Positions 21,814-32,253 of a stretch of 64,000 nucleotides of DNA are shown piece by piece. The DNA is from Dallia pectoralis (lineage: Eukaryota > Chordata > Actinopteri > Esociformes > Umbridae), in contig CM055728.1 in assembly GCA_029465975.1 (NCBI GenBank), positions 7,981,689 through 8,045,688 of the forward strand, read 5' to 3'. The first letter of the stretch is position 1, and every line of letters begins with the position of its first letter. The notes beneath the pieces are model-generated. The model was not told the DNA's origin and ran no database searches. It saw only the letters and a program-made list of their open reading frames with translations. The position numbers and the translations under genes were made by a program.

Positions 21814-22270
21814 GTAAGTCATCCACTATAAACACATTCCAGAAGCATCTTTTGTTCTTTGACCATCCTTGAGATGTTGTTATTGGAGTTAAGGGCATAT
21901 GACATGCCATCTGAAAGAATTTGGTAAAAATCGTATTTATCTGATGAGACCAAAATCAAAGCGTAAAGCCTGAATGCCAGATCTGGCAAAAAAGTATTAC
22001 TTATATCCTAAAGTATTACTTATATCCTAAAGTATTGGTTGTTGGATGGTGGATGCTTCTCAGCAGAAGGGCCTTATATATAAGAGATATATTGTACTCA
22101 TTATGCAGCATTGTGTGTACATTGATATTTATTTTTTCAGTTAAATAATTCTGTCAATTACACACAACAAAAATTGCTGCTTATAAAATTGCATGGGTAT
22201 TTAAATATGCCCAGAGACACAATATTTTATGAACAAACATCTATACATTGGTTGATTTGATTATTTGACT

Positions 22271-22617
22271 TCCATGTGGTCACTACCAGTCCATGTGGTC
22301 ACTACCAATCTATGTGGTCACTACCAGTCCACATGGTCACTACCAGTCCCTGTGGTCACAACCAGTCAATGTGGTCACTACCAGTCCACGTGGTCACTAC
22401 CAGTCCCTGTGGTCACAACCAGTCAATGTGGTCACTACCAGTCCACGTGGTCACTACCAGTCCACATGGTCACTACCAGTCCCATGTGGTCACTACCAGT
22501 CCACGTGGTCACTACCAGTCCACGTGGTCACTACCAGTCCCATGTGGTCACTACCAGTCCACGTGGTCACTACCAGTCCACGTGGTCACTACCAGTCCAT
22601 GTGGTCACTACCAGTCC
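22271..22617. repeat. 19-bp minisatellite in the last SLMAP intron
   Basis: About 18 tandem copies of a unit close to CCATGTGGTCACTACCAGT, with 19- and 20-bp spacings. It makes spurious frames in all three plus-strand phases. The flanking intron parts (21814-22270 and 22618-23120) hold nothing else I recognise. Confidence 0.95.
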
Positions 22618-23120
22618 CTACTATGTCCTTTTCATGTTGGTGATGTCACTTCCCTTCTGTAGACTTCCTTATTGCTGCCTGTCCAAGCCATTCTCATCGG
22701 CCTTATCCTGGCTTTGCTGTATTGGTGTTTCGGCGCATTATGGTAGAAAGGTACACCCTTCTCCTGTCTAGTCAACGTGGCTTATATCATGTGTTGTTCA
22801 TTTCTCCCAGCACACAGCATGAAAATTAATTTTATAATAAAAATTAATAATAAAACGTATTATATCCCTCATGAAAAATGTATAATTTCTAATCAGACTG
22901 CGCAACTTCTTACATTTATGTGGCATCGTTGACATCTAAGAAATCTATTTTTCCATGGGCTGATTTTTGTCCTGTTTTCTTGTTTTGAAGGCGCTGCTTT
23001 AAGCCGTCATTGTTCTCTGTGCATTCCATGACAGCTTCGGCCAATCCGGTGGTGCATAGAAGACTTAGGGCATCCAATAGGATCGTGCTGATGTCAGCAA
23101 TTTCTGTTTGTGTGTTTCAG

Positions 23121-23201
23121 AGCGGATGGATCGCCTGGGTGCCTCATGCAGTTGCCGTGGTTGCGACTCTGTCGGCTGTAGTGCTGTACGCCAGGATCTG
23201 A
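23121..23201 (+). CDS. slmap: SLMAP last coding exon: tail anchor and stop
   Basis: 81 bp; acceptor TGTGTTTCAG, stop TGA at 23199-23201. It encodes SGWIAWVPHAVAVVATLSAV then VLYARI. A hydrophobic span of about 18 residues sits almost at the C-terminus, the hallmark of a tail-anchored protein. Mammalian SLMAP ends with the comparable WPWMPMLAALVAVTAIVLY segment. Confidence 0.9.
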   Translation, partial: SGWIAWVPHAVAVVATLSAVVLYARI

Positions 23202-24080
23202 GTCTCTCTCTCACAGACACACACACACACACACGCACGTGCACACCTATACACACTAGTGCAAACATGTACACATAGGTACATGCTTATTGTCAGACAG
23301 CTACATGTACACTAAACCTCTAAAACATTGCCTAAACTGTTCTTTACTAATGTTCAGATGTTGTAGCAGGGAGAGCGCTTGGTTTGAAACCTACATAGTT
23401 TAACCAATATATTTTAGAGAGAAATTAGATAGTGATTGTCAAATGCACTGTTTTATCTTCCTAAAGTTATGTTTCAAGAACTTTTTCTCTTCTGTTTTAC
23501 ATTTAGGACTCATATGACATCAACATTGAATGTAAATATATCGTCCACACTTTAGTTATTACTAATAATATATACTTGGATATTATTGCAATATGTCCTT
23601 TTGTCCAGCCGCCCTAAACACTTTATTTATGTTTGAGTCCTGTAAAATACAATATACAATTAATTCAATGGAATACATTTTTGGACCAACTTTAACCTAC
23701 TGCTTTGCGACACCGTGGCTACATTTGCATAAATGGTAGCATACGCTATCTTTTCTGTGATGAGGAAGGCTAAGAAACTCAGAGATGAAGTTAGAAGTTT
23801 CCAATTAATTTGATTTCAAAAGGCCTACCTCCGGTTTGCATGGATTTCACCTCTAAGATCATCCCAGTTCACTTCATCATAAAATGTTCAAGCATAGCCT
23901 TTAACAATGTAAATAACTGTGCAAAATGTACTGAATTTCAGTAAAGATAGGACGTTTGTAAAGAAAGGTATTTGTAAAGATAGGAAACATGATCGCCTAA
24001 TATAGCTTACGTGCCAAGTTAAACAAATCGGTGTGAAATGTACTGTATCTGTGACGTCAAATAAAAATATATATCGTAAA
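23202..24080 (+). other. Probable SLMAP 3' UTR
   Basis: AT-rich sequence after the stop with a CA tract at about 23217-23234. The first canonical AATAAA I noted is at 24060-24065. The true cleavage site cannot be set from sequence. Confidence 0.5.
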
Positions 24081-24303
24081 TCATTATCCTTTTTCTTAAA
24101 GTTAAATTGAGCTCTTGCTGTTGCCATCTAATCCTACCTGCAGCATGGTAAAAACAACTGCTTGACTGTATATTGTCTTAATGTTTACAGTAGGCTAGGG
24201 CATGCATTGAGCAGGTAGACTACATACCATGCTTGCGTTATTTGACCTGACCTTCTGGTGGAAATTACCACAGTATTTATACTCAGAAAAGTGGTTGGAG
24301 GAA

Positions 24304-25860
24304 TACAGTGCCTATAGAAAGTATTTTATGTCTGCGACTCAGTTTCAATTACTTAATTAAGGATTTTGTTCCAACTCATATATATATATATATATACACC
24401 ATAATCTTTATATACAATTGTTTACAAACTGTACATCCAATATTTCATTCCAGAAAAATAGGTGTAATTTCAAGCTCTGTCAAGTTTTCATTGAAGGAGC
24501 ATTGCACATTCCACTTTGTAATTATTTTCTTGCCCAGGCAATTAGTTGGCCTTTGAAATGTATTTATACCAATCCTCTAAACATAACTTTCTCACATCAT
24601 TTGCGACGTGGTCGCTGGTCGGGTTTGTGGAGTGTGAAATGAATATAAAAAGTCCACTGACCCCCAAAATGTCGGGTTTTTGTGATAAAATTAGATAAAG
24701 ATAAATCATGTCAGAAATCTTCCACCTTCAATCTTCCACCTATAATGTGAAAAATTCATATAATAATCTAATAATAACCTGGTTGCATAAGAGTGCACAC
24801 CCTCTTATACGCTGGGCTGTGGTTGTGGCTGTGTTCTGAATTATCCAATTACATTCACACTCATGTTGAATAGAAGTGATTACACACCTGACATCATTTA
24901 TAGTGACTCTGATTAATCACAAATAAACATCAGCTGTTCCAGTTGGATTTTCCTGACATTTTCTTAGTTGCATCTAAGAGCAAAAGCTATGGTCCGCAGA
25001 GAGCTTCCAAAGCATCAGAGGAATCTCATTGTTGAAGGACATCAGTCAAGAGAAGGGTACAAAATGATTTCTAAAGTATTAGATATACCATGGAACACAG
25101 TGAAGACAGTCATCATCAAGTGGAGAAAATATGGCACAACAGAGACATTACCAAGAACTGGTCAGGGAGGCATCCAAGAAGCCTACAGAAACATTAAAGG
25201 AGCTGCAGGAATTTCTGGCAAGTTCTGGCTGTGTGCTACGTGTGACAACAATCTCCCGTATTCTTCATATGTATGGGCTATGGGGTAGGGCGACAAGATG
25301 GAAGCCTTTTCTTACGAAGAAAAACATCCAAGCTCAGCTAAATTTTACACAAACAAACATCAAGTCTCCTAAAGGCATGTGGTAAAATGTGTTATGGTCT
25401 GATGAAACCAAGGAACTTTTTGGCCATAACTCCAAAAGGTATGTTTTGCGCATAAACTACACTGCACATCACCCAATGATCACATCACCCACCATACCCA
25501 CATTGAAACATAGTGGTGGCAGCATCATGCTTTGGGGCTGTTTTTTTAGCTGTAACCGGGGCCTTAGTCAGGGTTGAGGGAATTATGAACACTTTCAAAT
25601 GCCAGGCAATTTTAGCACAAAACCTTCAGGCTTCCGTTAGAATGATGAAGAGGAAGTTGACCTATCAGCACTACAACGACCAAAAGCACACACCCAAATC
25701 CACAAAAGCATGGCTTCACCAGAAGAATTTTCATGTTTTGAAATGGCCCAGCCAGAGCCTAGACCTAAATCAAATTGAAAATATGTGGCCTGATCTGAGG
25801 AGAGCTGTGCACTTTAGTTTGTATTTCACTGCCAAAAACTGCAAATAATGTGGAATATAG
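24304..25860 (+). mobile_element. Tc1-like transposon, decayed
   Basis: Starts with a TACAGTGCCTATAGAAAGTA terminus at 24304. The transposase region (about 24968-25850) has a paired-type helix-turn-helix N-terminus (KHQRNLIVEGHQSREGYK...WRKYGTT). It then has a DDE core with LWSDETK and DLNQIENMW. Stops and frame changes break it. In the middle catalytic block the usual Asp is replaced by Tyr (HYNDQKHT), so it is inactive. I did not find the opposite terminal repeat. Confidence 0.82.
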
Positions 25861-26339
25861 TCTTAGCTTATTACATGATATATGGTCAACACAGGTATGT
25901 GATGATGTAATGAAGTTTGACACACAGTTCAGATCTATAACAGAAGAAGACTAAAACAATCACAGTTGTGCACTACTGTAGGCTTTCAATCAAGTCTGAA
26001 CACAAGGTGTGCCTCTGAGTAAAACCTGAAAGACAATCTGATCCTGTTTCTAAACAGGTTTATGACCAAACACAACTACAAGCTGTCTGTAATTATCCCA
26101 CAGTACATCTATGGTCATGAAAGATGTTCAGGAAGTACCATACCAGGCCTACCTGTACCTTAAAACTGCTACGGCTGGCTAATTTCTCTGGATTATGGTG
26201 TAAACTTGAATAGTACCGTTAAACAGTATGTGTCCCAACACCAGCTGGCCTTGTGTGAACAGGTTATGTCCCTTTAGTTACTCAGTCAACCCATTAACCT
26301 GATTGAACAATAAGACACTGGGCAAAAAATGAATTAATT

Positions 26340-26860
26340 GAAGAATTTCAATGTGCAAACCATTGCTAACTAAGACAAACATTAGTTCTCTTTTCACATT
26401 TGGACAAAAGACATGTCAAAAGTGGAACCATTTGGAAGACACAGGTCCTGTTATGTCTGGCGTGATGGAAAAACAGTATTTCACTACGAGAACATCAACT
26501 GAACAGACGAAGATAGTGGTGGTAGTTCTATGTTGTGGGGATGCTTTGCTATCTCAGATCCTGGAACCATTTAAGAAACCACGAATGAAGCCTTCTACCA
26601 GAACACTTGAAGGACATGCTGTGGCAGAAACCTGAATGAGCAGTTCATGTTCAATTTCCCTCCAATGTTGCTGAATTAAAGAAATTCTGCAAATATTGCT
26701 CCACAGAGATGTGAATGACTGATCTGCAAGTAGGCCTGTAGGAAGTATTTTGGGGCAGTTTTTGCAGCTAAATGAGCAAGATTGAGTTGAGGAGGGAAAT
26801 CACTTTTTTACACCACGCCAACAAGTTTGTGTTAGATAATGGTTTCAACATCGAACTTAG
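26340..26860 (+). mobile_element. Second Tc1-like transposase fragment
   Basis: Broken frames give SYVWRDGKTVFHYEN and GSSMLWGCFAISDPG, then near 26650 a trace of SNVAELKKFC and CSTEMxMTDLQ. This corresponds to the middle and C-terminal part of a Tc1-family transposase. No terminal repeats are visible. The stretch before it (25861-26339) has no feature I can name. Confidence 0.6.
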
Positions 26861-27499
26861 CATTTATTCCGGGGCACATTGTCATGTATGAAGATCTGAC
26901 ACCATTCAGTGTGAGTAATATAAAGTAATAGTGAAAATCATGAAGAGGCTTACACATTTACATCTCGCTCTGTCACAGGGCTTCAATACACAGGCTTAAA
27001 AACAATTTGGCCCGTTTTCAATTATTCACTTTAGACTTTATTTGAAAAAGCTTACATCTATTTACAGTATACAGCTGAGCAGTTGCAAAGACTGCCACAA
27101 TTTACAAGTTTGTTTAACGTTCCCTCAGAGTTGAGCGTGACTGTGTTTGTTTAATAACACTACCTGGTTTGATCTAGGCCCAAGCCAAGCCTGACAGTGT
27201 GGCTTTAGGCATATTGGTGGATGGACTCTCCCCAGGACGACAACAACTGGATTTCTGTGAACAATATTGATATGCCTGCTTAGTCTGGAGTCTTGTCTTT
27301 GATTCATTGTCTTTCTCAATGACTGCAGGCCTGTTGAGTGGTAAAGGGTGGCACAGCAAGTTAAAAAAAACTCTCCTCGTCTTCTCGCGTCCTCGCCAAT
27401 GATATATGGTGTTGATGAAAAAGCCTGAGACAAGTCTCTTCTGCTAAATCCAAAATGGTTCAGTGTAATGAAAAGGTCGTTTTACTTTTAGTGGGTCCT
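26861..27499. other. Intergenic, no gene seen
   Basis: About 640 bp of unassigned sequence up to the second gypsy insertion. Confidence 0.6.
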
Positions 27500-27504
27500 G
27501 GTAC
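27500..27504. repeat. Target-site duplication, left copy (GGTAC)
   Basis: GGTAC before the left LTR is repeated at 32750-32754 after the right LTR. Confidence 0.88.
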
Positions 27505-28000
27505 TGTAATGAATACACTCGGAACCAGGAGGGCGGATCCAATCGCAGATTTGCGATATGTTTATTAAACACCGACAAGGAAAATGCAATAAACGTGGTC
27601 AGGCAGGCGTGGGTCGAAACGGGAGGTCAGAGTCCGAAGAAGGCACCGTGGGGCAAGGCGTGGAGCGTAGTCAAAGGAGCAGGCAATGGTCAAGGGCAGG
27701 AATCACTAAAAGGCACAAAAGGAATAGGCAAACTCGGAGTAATCAAAGGACGAAAAGCAAGGACTGGTACACAAAAAAACTTACTAGGGAGATCTCGATA
27801 CAACGCTTAGTATGTCGGCAAAACAAACAATACCTCGCACTGGCTGAAATTCTGAACACACCTAAATACCAGAATTGATTACCACCAACAGGTGTGCTCA
27901 GAACTCAGGTGAATTAGATCTGGTCTGATGACTCCCCCTCTCTGTTGATCGGGGGAGTGTCAGACTCTGACTAGAGTAACCCAAACCCCTGTTTATCACA
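27505..28000 (-). repeat. 3' LTR of gypsy element 2
   Basis: 496 bp with TG...CA ends. It contains an AATAAA-like tract (CAATAAACG) and the stop codon of the pol frame. Confidence 0.92.
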
Positions 28001-29020
28001 GTATCCCCCCCCCCCAGGGGCGGCTCCTGAAGACCTTATCTTTCTTGTTGGTGGTCTTCCTTGTGGTCTCGGAGCTGGATAGTTCGGGTGTTCTGCATGG
28101 AACGTAGTCTTTAGGGCAGGGTCTAAAATGTCATTCGCCGGAACCCAAGACCTCTCTTCAGCTCCGTACCCCTCCCAGTCCACCAGATATTCTAACCCCC
28201 CTCGTCTTCGTCGTGACTCCAAGATCTCCTTGACCGTGTAGGTGGTCTCCTCCTCTGCGTCCAAGGGGGGCGTCGTGGGTTGTTGTGTCACCGGAGGGTG
28301 CATGGGGCTGTAGTGTACCGGCTTTAACAGGGATACATGGAAGGTTGGGGCTATCCTATAATGACGGGGCAGCTGGAGACGGTAGGTAACCGGATTAATA
28401 CGTCGGACGACTCTAAACGGACCGATGTACCTGGGCTTTAGCTTCTTGCAGGTCCGTCGGAGGCGCAGGTCACGTGTTGAAAGCCACACTCGTTGTCCCA
28501 GATGATATAGTGGCGTAGGTCGTCTCCGTCGAACAGCGTAGGTCTTTTGTTGCTGTGTAGCATTCTCCAGATGTTGGTGTGCTGACTCCCAGACCCGCGC
28601 ACTCCGGCGGAACCACTCATCGACTGCCGGTACCATACCCGGCTCCATGTCCCAGGGAAACAGCGGGGGTTGGTAACCTAACACACATTGGAAAGGTGTT
28701 AGGTGTAAAGAAGAATGGATCAGAGAGTTTTGGGCGTATTCGACCCAGGGAAGGTACCGGCTCCACTCATGGGGTTGTTTGGTGCACTGTTGCCTCAGAT
28801 ACTTCCCGATGTCCTGATTGAGTCTCTCTGTTTGGCCGTTGGACTGAGGGTGATATCCGGACGTCAGACTGACGGACACACCTAAGCGTTCGCAGAACGC
28901 CTTCCAGACTCTGGAAATGAACTGAGGGCCCCTGTCTGACACGATGTCCTCGGGTATCCCAAACTGGCGAAAAACATGATGAAACAGTCTCTGCCAACTG
29001 AGTGGCGTTAGGTAATGCAT
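27971..29020 (-). CDS. Gypsy element 2: integrase core C-terminal half and chromodomain
   Basis: A 349-residue frame. It carries the second integrase Asp in IVSDRGPQF (about residues 26-34) and the Glu in the GYHPQSNGQTERLNQ segment. A GPY/F-like region follows (YIGPFRVVRRINP, about 198-210), then a chromodomain at about 260-300 with YTVKEILESR and EYLVDWEGYG...SWVPANDI. The chromodomain marks the chromovirus branch and is thought to guide integration into particular chromatin. The frame runs through the G-rich polypurine tract and stops about 30 bp inside the LTR. Confidence 0.87.
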   Translation of the reverse strand: MHYLTPLSWQRLFHHVFRQFGIPEDIVSDRGPQFISRVWKAFCERLGVSVSLTSGYHPQSNGQTERLNQDIGKYLRQQCTKQPHEWSRYLPWVEYAQNSLIHSSLHLTPFQCVLGYQPPLFPWDMEPGMVPAVDEWFRRSARVWESAHQHLENATQQQKTYAVRRRRPTPLYHLGQRVWLSTRDLRLRRTCKKLKPRYIGPFRVVRRINPVTYRLQLPRHYRIAPTFHVSLLKPVHYSPMHPPVTQQPTTPPLDAEEETTYTVKEILESRRRRGGLEYLVDWEGYGAEERSWVPANDILDPALKTTFHAEHPNYPAPRPQGRPPTRKIRSSGAAPGGGGYCDKQGFGLL

Positions 29021-32000
29021 TCATGGACACGAGACGACACATTTTTGAAAACCTATCCACCACGACTAGAATTACCGTGTTCCCCTCGGATTCTGGCAGG
29101 TCCGTGATGAAATCTAGAGCAATGTGGGACCATGGCCTGTTTGGTGTGGGAAGAGGTAATAGCTTACCCTCGGGTAGGTTACGGGGGGTCTTCGATTGGG
29201 CGCAGACCGGGCATGAGATTACGAAATCTCTAACATCTTCCGCCAAGGACGACCACCAGTACTTCCTCCCAATGAGCTTCGTTGTCCGGGTTATCCCCGG
29301 ATGACCAGAGCCTAGGGAGGTGTGACACCACTCCAGTAGTTGCGGTCTCATGGTCGCTGGTACAAACACCTTAGCCACGGGGGTTTCCGGGGGGGCTGGT
29401 TCCGTGCGTAAACGTTCCTGGATTACATCGTCGATGGTCCAACGTACCGGTCCAGCACGGCAAGCCGCCGGGAGAATGGTTTCGGTTGTTTTCCTCTTTT
29501 CTGACCGTTCGAATTGCCTGGACAAGGCATCGGCTTTTCCATTCTTCGATCCTGGAATATAGGACATGGTGAAACGAAATCTATTAAAGAATAAAGACCA
29601 TCTGGCCTGTCTGGAATTAAGTCTTTTTGCCCCCTGCAGGTATTCGAGGTTACGATGGTCCGTTCGTACGAGAAAGGGGTGCGTAGCTCCCTCGAGCCAG
29701 TGCCTCCATTCCTCCAAAGCCAACTTGACTGCCAGTAATTCACGATTACCCACATCGTAATTTTGTTCAGCGGGACTCAGTTTCCTTGAAAAAAAGGCAC
29801 AAGGTCTCAGTTTAGGAGGGTTACCTTGTCGTTGGGACAAAACAGCTCCGACACCAACCTCGGAGGCATCCACCTCCACCTCAAAGGGCAGAGTTGCATC
29901 AGGCTGGCCAAGTATGGGAACCGATGTGAAACGATGTTGGAGATCGTGGAAGGCCCTCCTCGCTGCGTCTGTCCACGTCAGGTTACGCCCCGTTTGGCTC
30001 GTCATGGCTGACAGCGGGGCCGCAGTTGTACTGAAGTTGCGGACGAACCTGCGGTAATAATTCGCAAAACCAAGGAAACGTTGCAACTCCTTTACAGTTT
30101 TCGGTTGAGGCCAATTACGTACCGCCAGGATCTTGGTTTCGTCTAGTTTCACTCCCTCTGGAGTGAGCACGGCTCCCAGGAACGAGATGGTTGAAACATG
30201 AAACTCGCTCTTCTCCAGTTTCACGTAGAGCTGGTGTTTCTGCAAGCGTTCCAACACCTGTTTAACATGACAGACATGCTCGACAAGAGAGTTAGAAAAA
30301 ATGAGAATGTCGTCAATGTAGACGACAACAAATCTATCGATCATATCCCGAAAGATATCATTCATAAATGCCTGAAAAACAGCAGGGGCATTGGTGAGTC
30401 CATACGGCATCACGCAGTACTCATAGTGTCCTCGGTGCGTAATAAAGGCCGTTTTCCATTCATCCCCCTCTCGAATCCTGACCAGGTTGTAGGCACTGCG
30501 TAGGTCCAGCTTGCTGTAGATGGAAGCCTGTCCGACCTGTTCCAGTGCGACTGGGATCAACGGTAACGGGTAACGATTCTTGACAGTAATGTCGTTAAGA
30601 CCTCGATAGTCTATACAGGGACGTAATCCTCCATCCTTCTTTTTTACAAAAAAGAAGCTCGACGCAGCAGGAGAGGTTGATGGACGAATTGCTCCCTGTT
30701 GTAGAGCTTCATCAATGTATAGGCTCATGGACTCTCGTTCCGGTTGGGACAGAGGATAAATGCGCCCTCGAGGAGGAGTGACGCCGGACAGTAAATCAAT
30801 GGCACAGTCCCAGGACCGGTGTGGTGGTAGAGTTGTCGCTCTCTCCTTCGAGAATACTTGCGCAAACCCCCTGTAGTATGGGGGAATTGTAGGAGAGTTA
30901 GTGCATTCTGCATCCTCTACAGTAGTGGTTCTACATGGTAAGCAGAGACACTCGTTCTGACATGACTGACTCCATGACACTATATTCCCCGATTTCCAAG
31001 ATATGACCGGATCGTGTTGGACCAACCAGGGATGGCCGAGTACTAATGGTTCGTGTGGTGCGGTGATGACAAAGAGTGACATGGTTTCACTGTGGCTAGC
31101 TCCCACCTTTAGCTGAATACTCTCCGTACGATGCGTAATGTACCCAGATCCCATAGGTTCTCCATCCAGGGCGTTGACTTGGAGTGGGGGTTCGATTGGA
31201 ATTAATTCAACTCCCAACTCTTCGGCCAGACCAATGTCCACAAAACTTCCAGCTGCTCCTGAGTCCACGAGACCCTCTATCTCTCGTACTTGGTTGCCTA
31301 TGGATAACGTAACAGGTACATACATCTGTCTTGAGGTTATATTCAGAACGTCTTTTTCACTCACCGGCTTAATAGATCCCAGACGGTATTCCGTGACCCG
31401 GGACGGACGAACTGGGCATTGCCGCATGAAATGGCCCGACCGACCACAATATAGGCATAACCCGTCTCTTCTTCCTTGTTGCCTCTCCAGGGCTGTTAGA
31501 GGCAGTCTACCCAGTTGCATGGGCTCATCAGCAGGACAATCCCGTGTAGTAGATCCCCTGGCACCAGACTCGTGTGTAGCGGTCCGAGTTGGCTTCTCCT
31601 TGCCTTCGAGGAGCAGATTGTCAATGGCTATTGAGATGTTAATATAGCGATTGAGTTCGGAGATGTCACCTCGGCATGCCAGTTCAGCACGAACGTCTTT
31701 ACGGAGTCCTCTGCGATATATAGTCAACAGCCCCGACTCACTCCATCCGCTGCCCGCAGCCAAAGTCCGAAACTCTAGCGCGTAATCCGCCACAGTACGT
31801 GTGCCTTGGGAGAGATCACACAATAAATCGCCGACGTTCCGTCCGGACACAGAATGATCAAAAACCTCCCGAAACAAACGGTTATACTGTGCCTCGGAGT
31901 TTAGTTCGGATACATTAGCGGACCATAGTGCCGTGGCCCACTCGAGAGCTCTTCCAGTTAGTAGAGAGATGTTAAAATCTACCTTACGCCGCTCGTCAGG

Positions 32001-32228
32001 AAACAATGTACGATGATGAGAGATGTACAGGGCGACCTGGAGTAGGAACCCTTGGCATCCTCCTGGTTTCCCATCGTATTTGGTGGGGAGCGATATAGGA
32101 GGAGATGGTCGGGAAACAACCACACTCGTCGAAGGAGCTTCGGCGACGCCGACCTGGAGTAGTTCCAGCATCTCCTCCATACGTTGTTCCTGCTGTTCCC
32201 AGCGCTTCCTTAAATCTGCTGGATCCAT
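28767..32228 (-). CDS. Gypsy element 2: gag-protease-RT-RNase H-integrase (N-terminal part)
   Basis: I start at the Met at 32228 (MDPADLRKRWEQQEQ), only 25 bp inside the 5' LTR; the open frame itself extends upstream into the LTR. Numbered from the first Met of that extended frame (32327), it has gag, then a CCHC knuckle CLYCGRSGHFMRQC at about 291-304, a protease DSG at 355-357, and RT YIDD at 670-673. RNase H and the integrase zinc-binding region (HTSLGSGHPG...CPVCAQSK) follow. Near 28.99 kb a frame change sends it into about 70 unrelated residues. Confidence 0.88.
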   Translation of the reverse strand: MDPADLRKRWEQQEQRMEEMLELLQVGVAEAPSTSVVVSRPSPPISLPTKYDGKPGGCQGFLLQVALYISHHRTLFPDERRKVDFNISLLTGRALEWATALWSANVSELNSEAQYNRLFREVFDHSVSGRNVGDLLCDLSQGTRTVADYALEFRTLAAGSGWSESGLLTIYRRGLRKDVRAELACRGDISELNRYINISIAIDNLLLEGKEKPTRTATHESGARGSTTRDCPADEPMQLGRLPLTALERQQGRRDGLCLYCGRSGHFMRQCPVRPSRVTEYRLGSIKPVSEKDVLNITSRQMYVPVTLSIGNQVREIEGLVDSGAAGSFVDIGLAEELGVELIPIEPPLQVNALDGEPMGSGYITHRTESIQLKVGASHSETMSLFVITAPHEPLVLGHPWLVQHDPVISWKSGNIVSWSQSCQNECLCLPCRTTTVEDAECTNSPTIPPYYRGFAQVFSKERATTLPPHRSWDCAIDLLSGVTPPRGRIYPLSQPERESMSLYIDEALQQGAIRPSTSPAASSFFFVKKKDGGLRPCIDYRGLNDITVKNRYPLPLIPVALEQVGQASIYSKLDLRSAYNLVRIREGDEWKTAFITHRGHYEYCVMPYGLTNAPAVFQAFMNDIFRDMIDRFVVVYIDDILIFSNSLVEHVCHVKQVLERLQKHQLYVKLEKSEFHVSTISFLGAVLTPEGVKLDETKILAVRNWPQPKTVKELQRFLGFANYYRRFVRNFSTTAAPLSAMTSQTGRNLTWTDAARRAFHDLQHRFTSVPILGQPDATLPFEVEVDASEVGVGAVLSQRQGNPPKLRPCAFFSRKLSPAEQNYDVGNRELLAVKLALEEWRHWLEGATHPFLVRTDHRNLEYLQGAKRLNSRQARWSLFFNRFRFTMSYIPGSKNGKADALSRQFERSEKRKTTETILPAACRAGPVRWTIDDVIQERLRTEPAPPETPVAKVFVPATMRPQLLEWCHTSLGSGHPGITRTTKLIGRKYWWSSLAEDVRDFVISCPVCAQSKTPRNLPEGKLLPLPTPNRPWSHIALDFITDLPESEGNTVILVVVDRFSKMCRLVSMNALPNATQLAETVSSCFSPVWDTRGHRVRQGPSVHFQSLEGVLRTLRCVRQSDVRISPSVQRPNRETQSGHREVSEATVHQTTP

Positions 32229-32253
32229 GTTCAACAGAGAGGGCGAGGTATTC

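Larger units (their letters stand above)
8069..23201 (+). other. slmap: Gene span: SLMAP, C-terminal coiled-coil half with tail anchor
   Basis: Eight exons with consistent phases: 8069-8130, 9930-10055, 18798-18872, 19266-19571, 19971-20217, 21085-21256, 21679-21813 and 23121-23201. From the first in-frame Met (8083) they give about 397 residues. The order follows mammalian SLMAP from its MDEQDLNEP-like internal start to the C-terminus, including an EKQSI-x-(D/E)EL segment, LREKGN and a hydrophobic tail anchor. SLMAP is an ER/outer-nuclear/sarcolemmal tail-anchored coiled-coil protein, and its long form is a STRIPAK subunit. The FHA domain and N-terminal coiled coils are not seen upstream. 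TRAF3IP3 is a distant relative, but the sequence and nearby ABHD6 favour SLMAP. Confidence 0.85.

Noticed and set aside
22265..22771. Three overlapping open frames rich in WSLPV/VVTTS
   Set aside because: Translation of a 19-bp minisatellite; all three phases are open, which is not coding behaviour.
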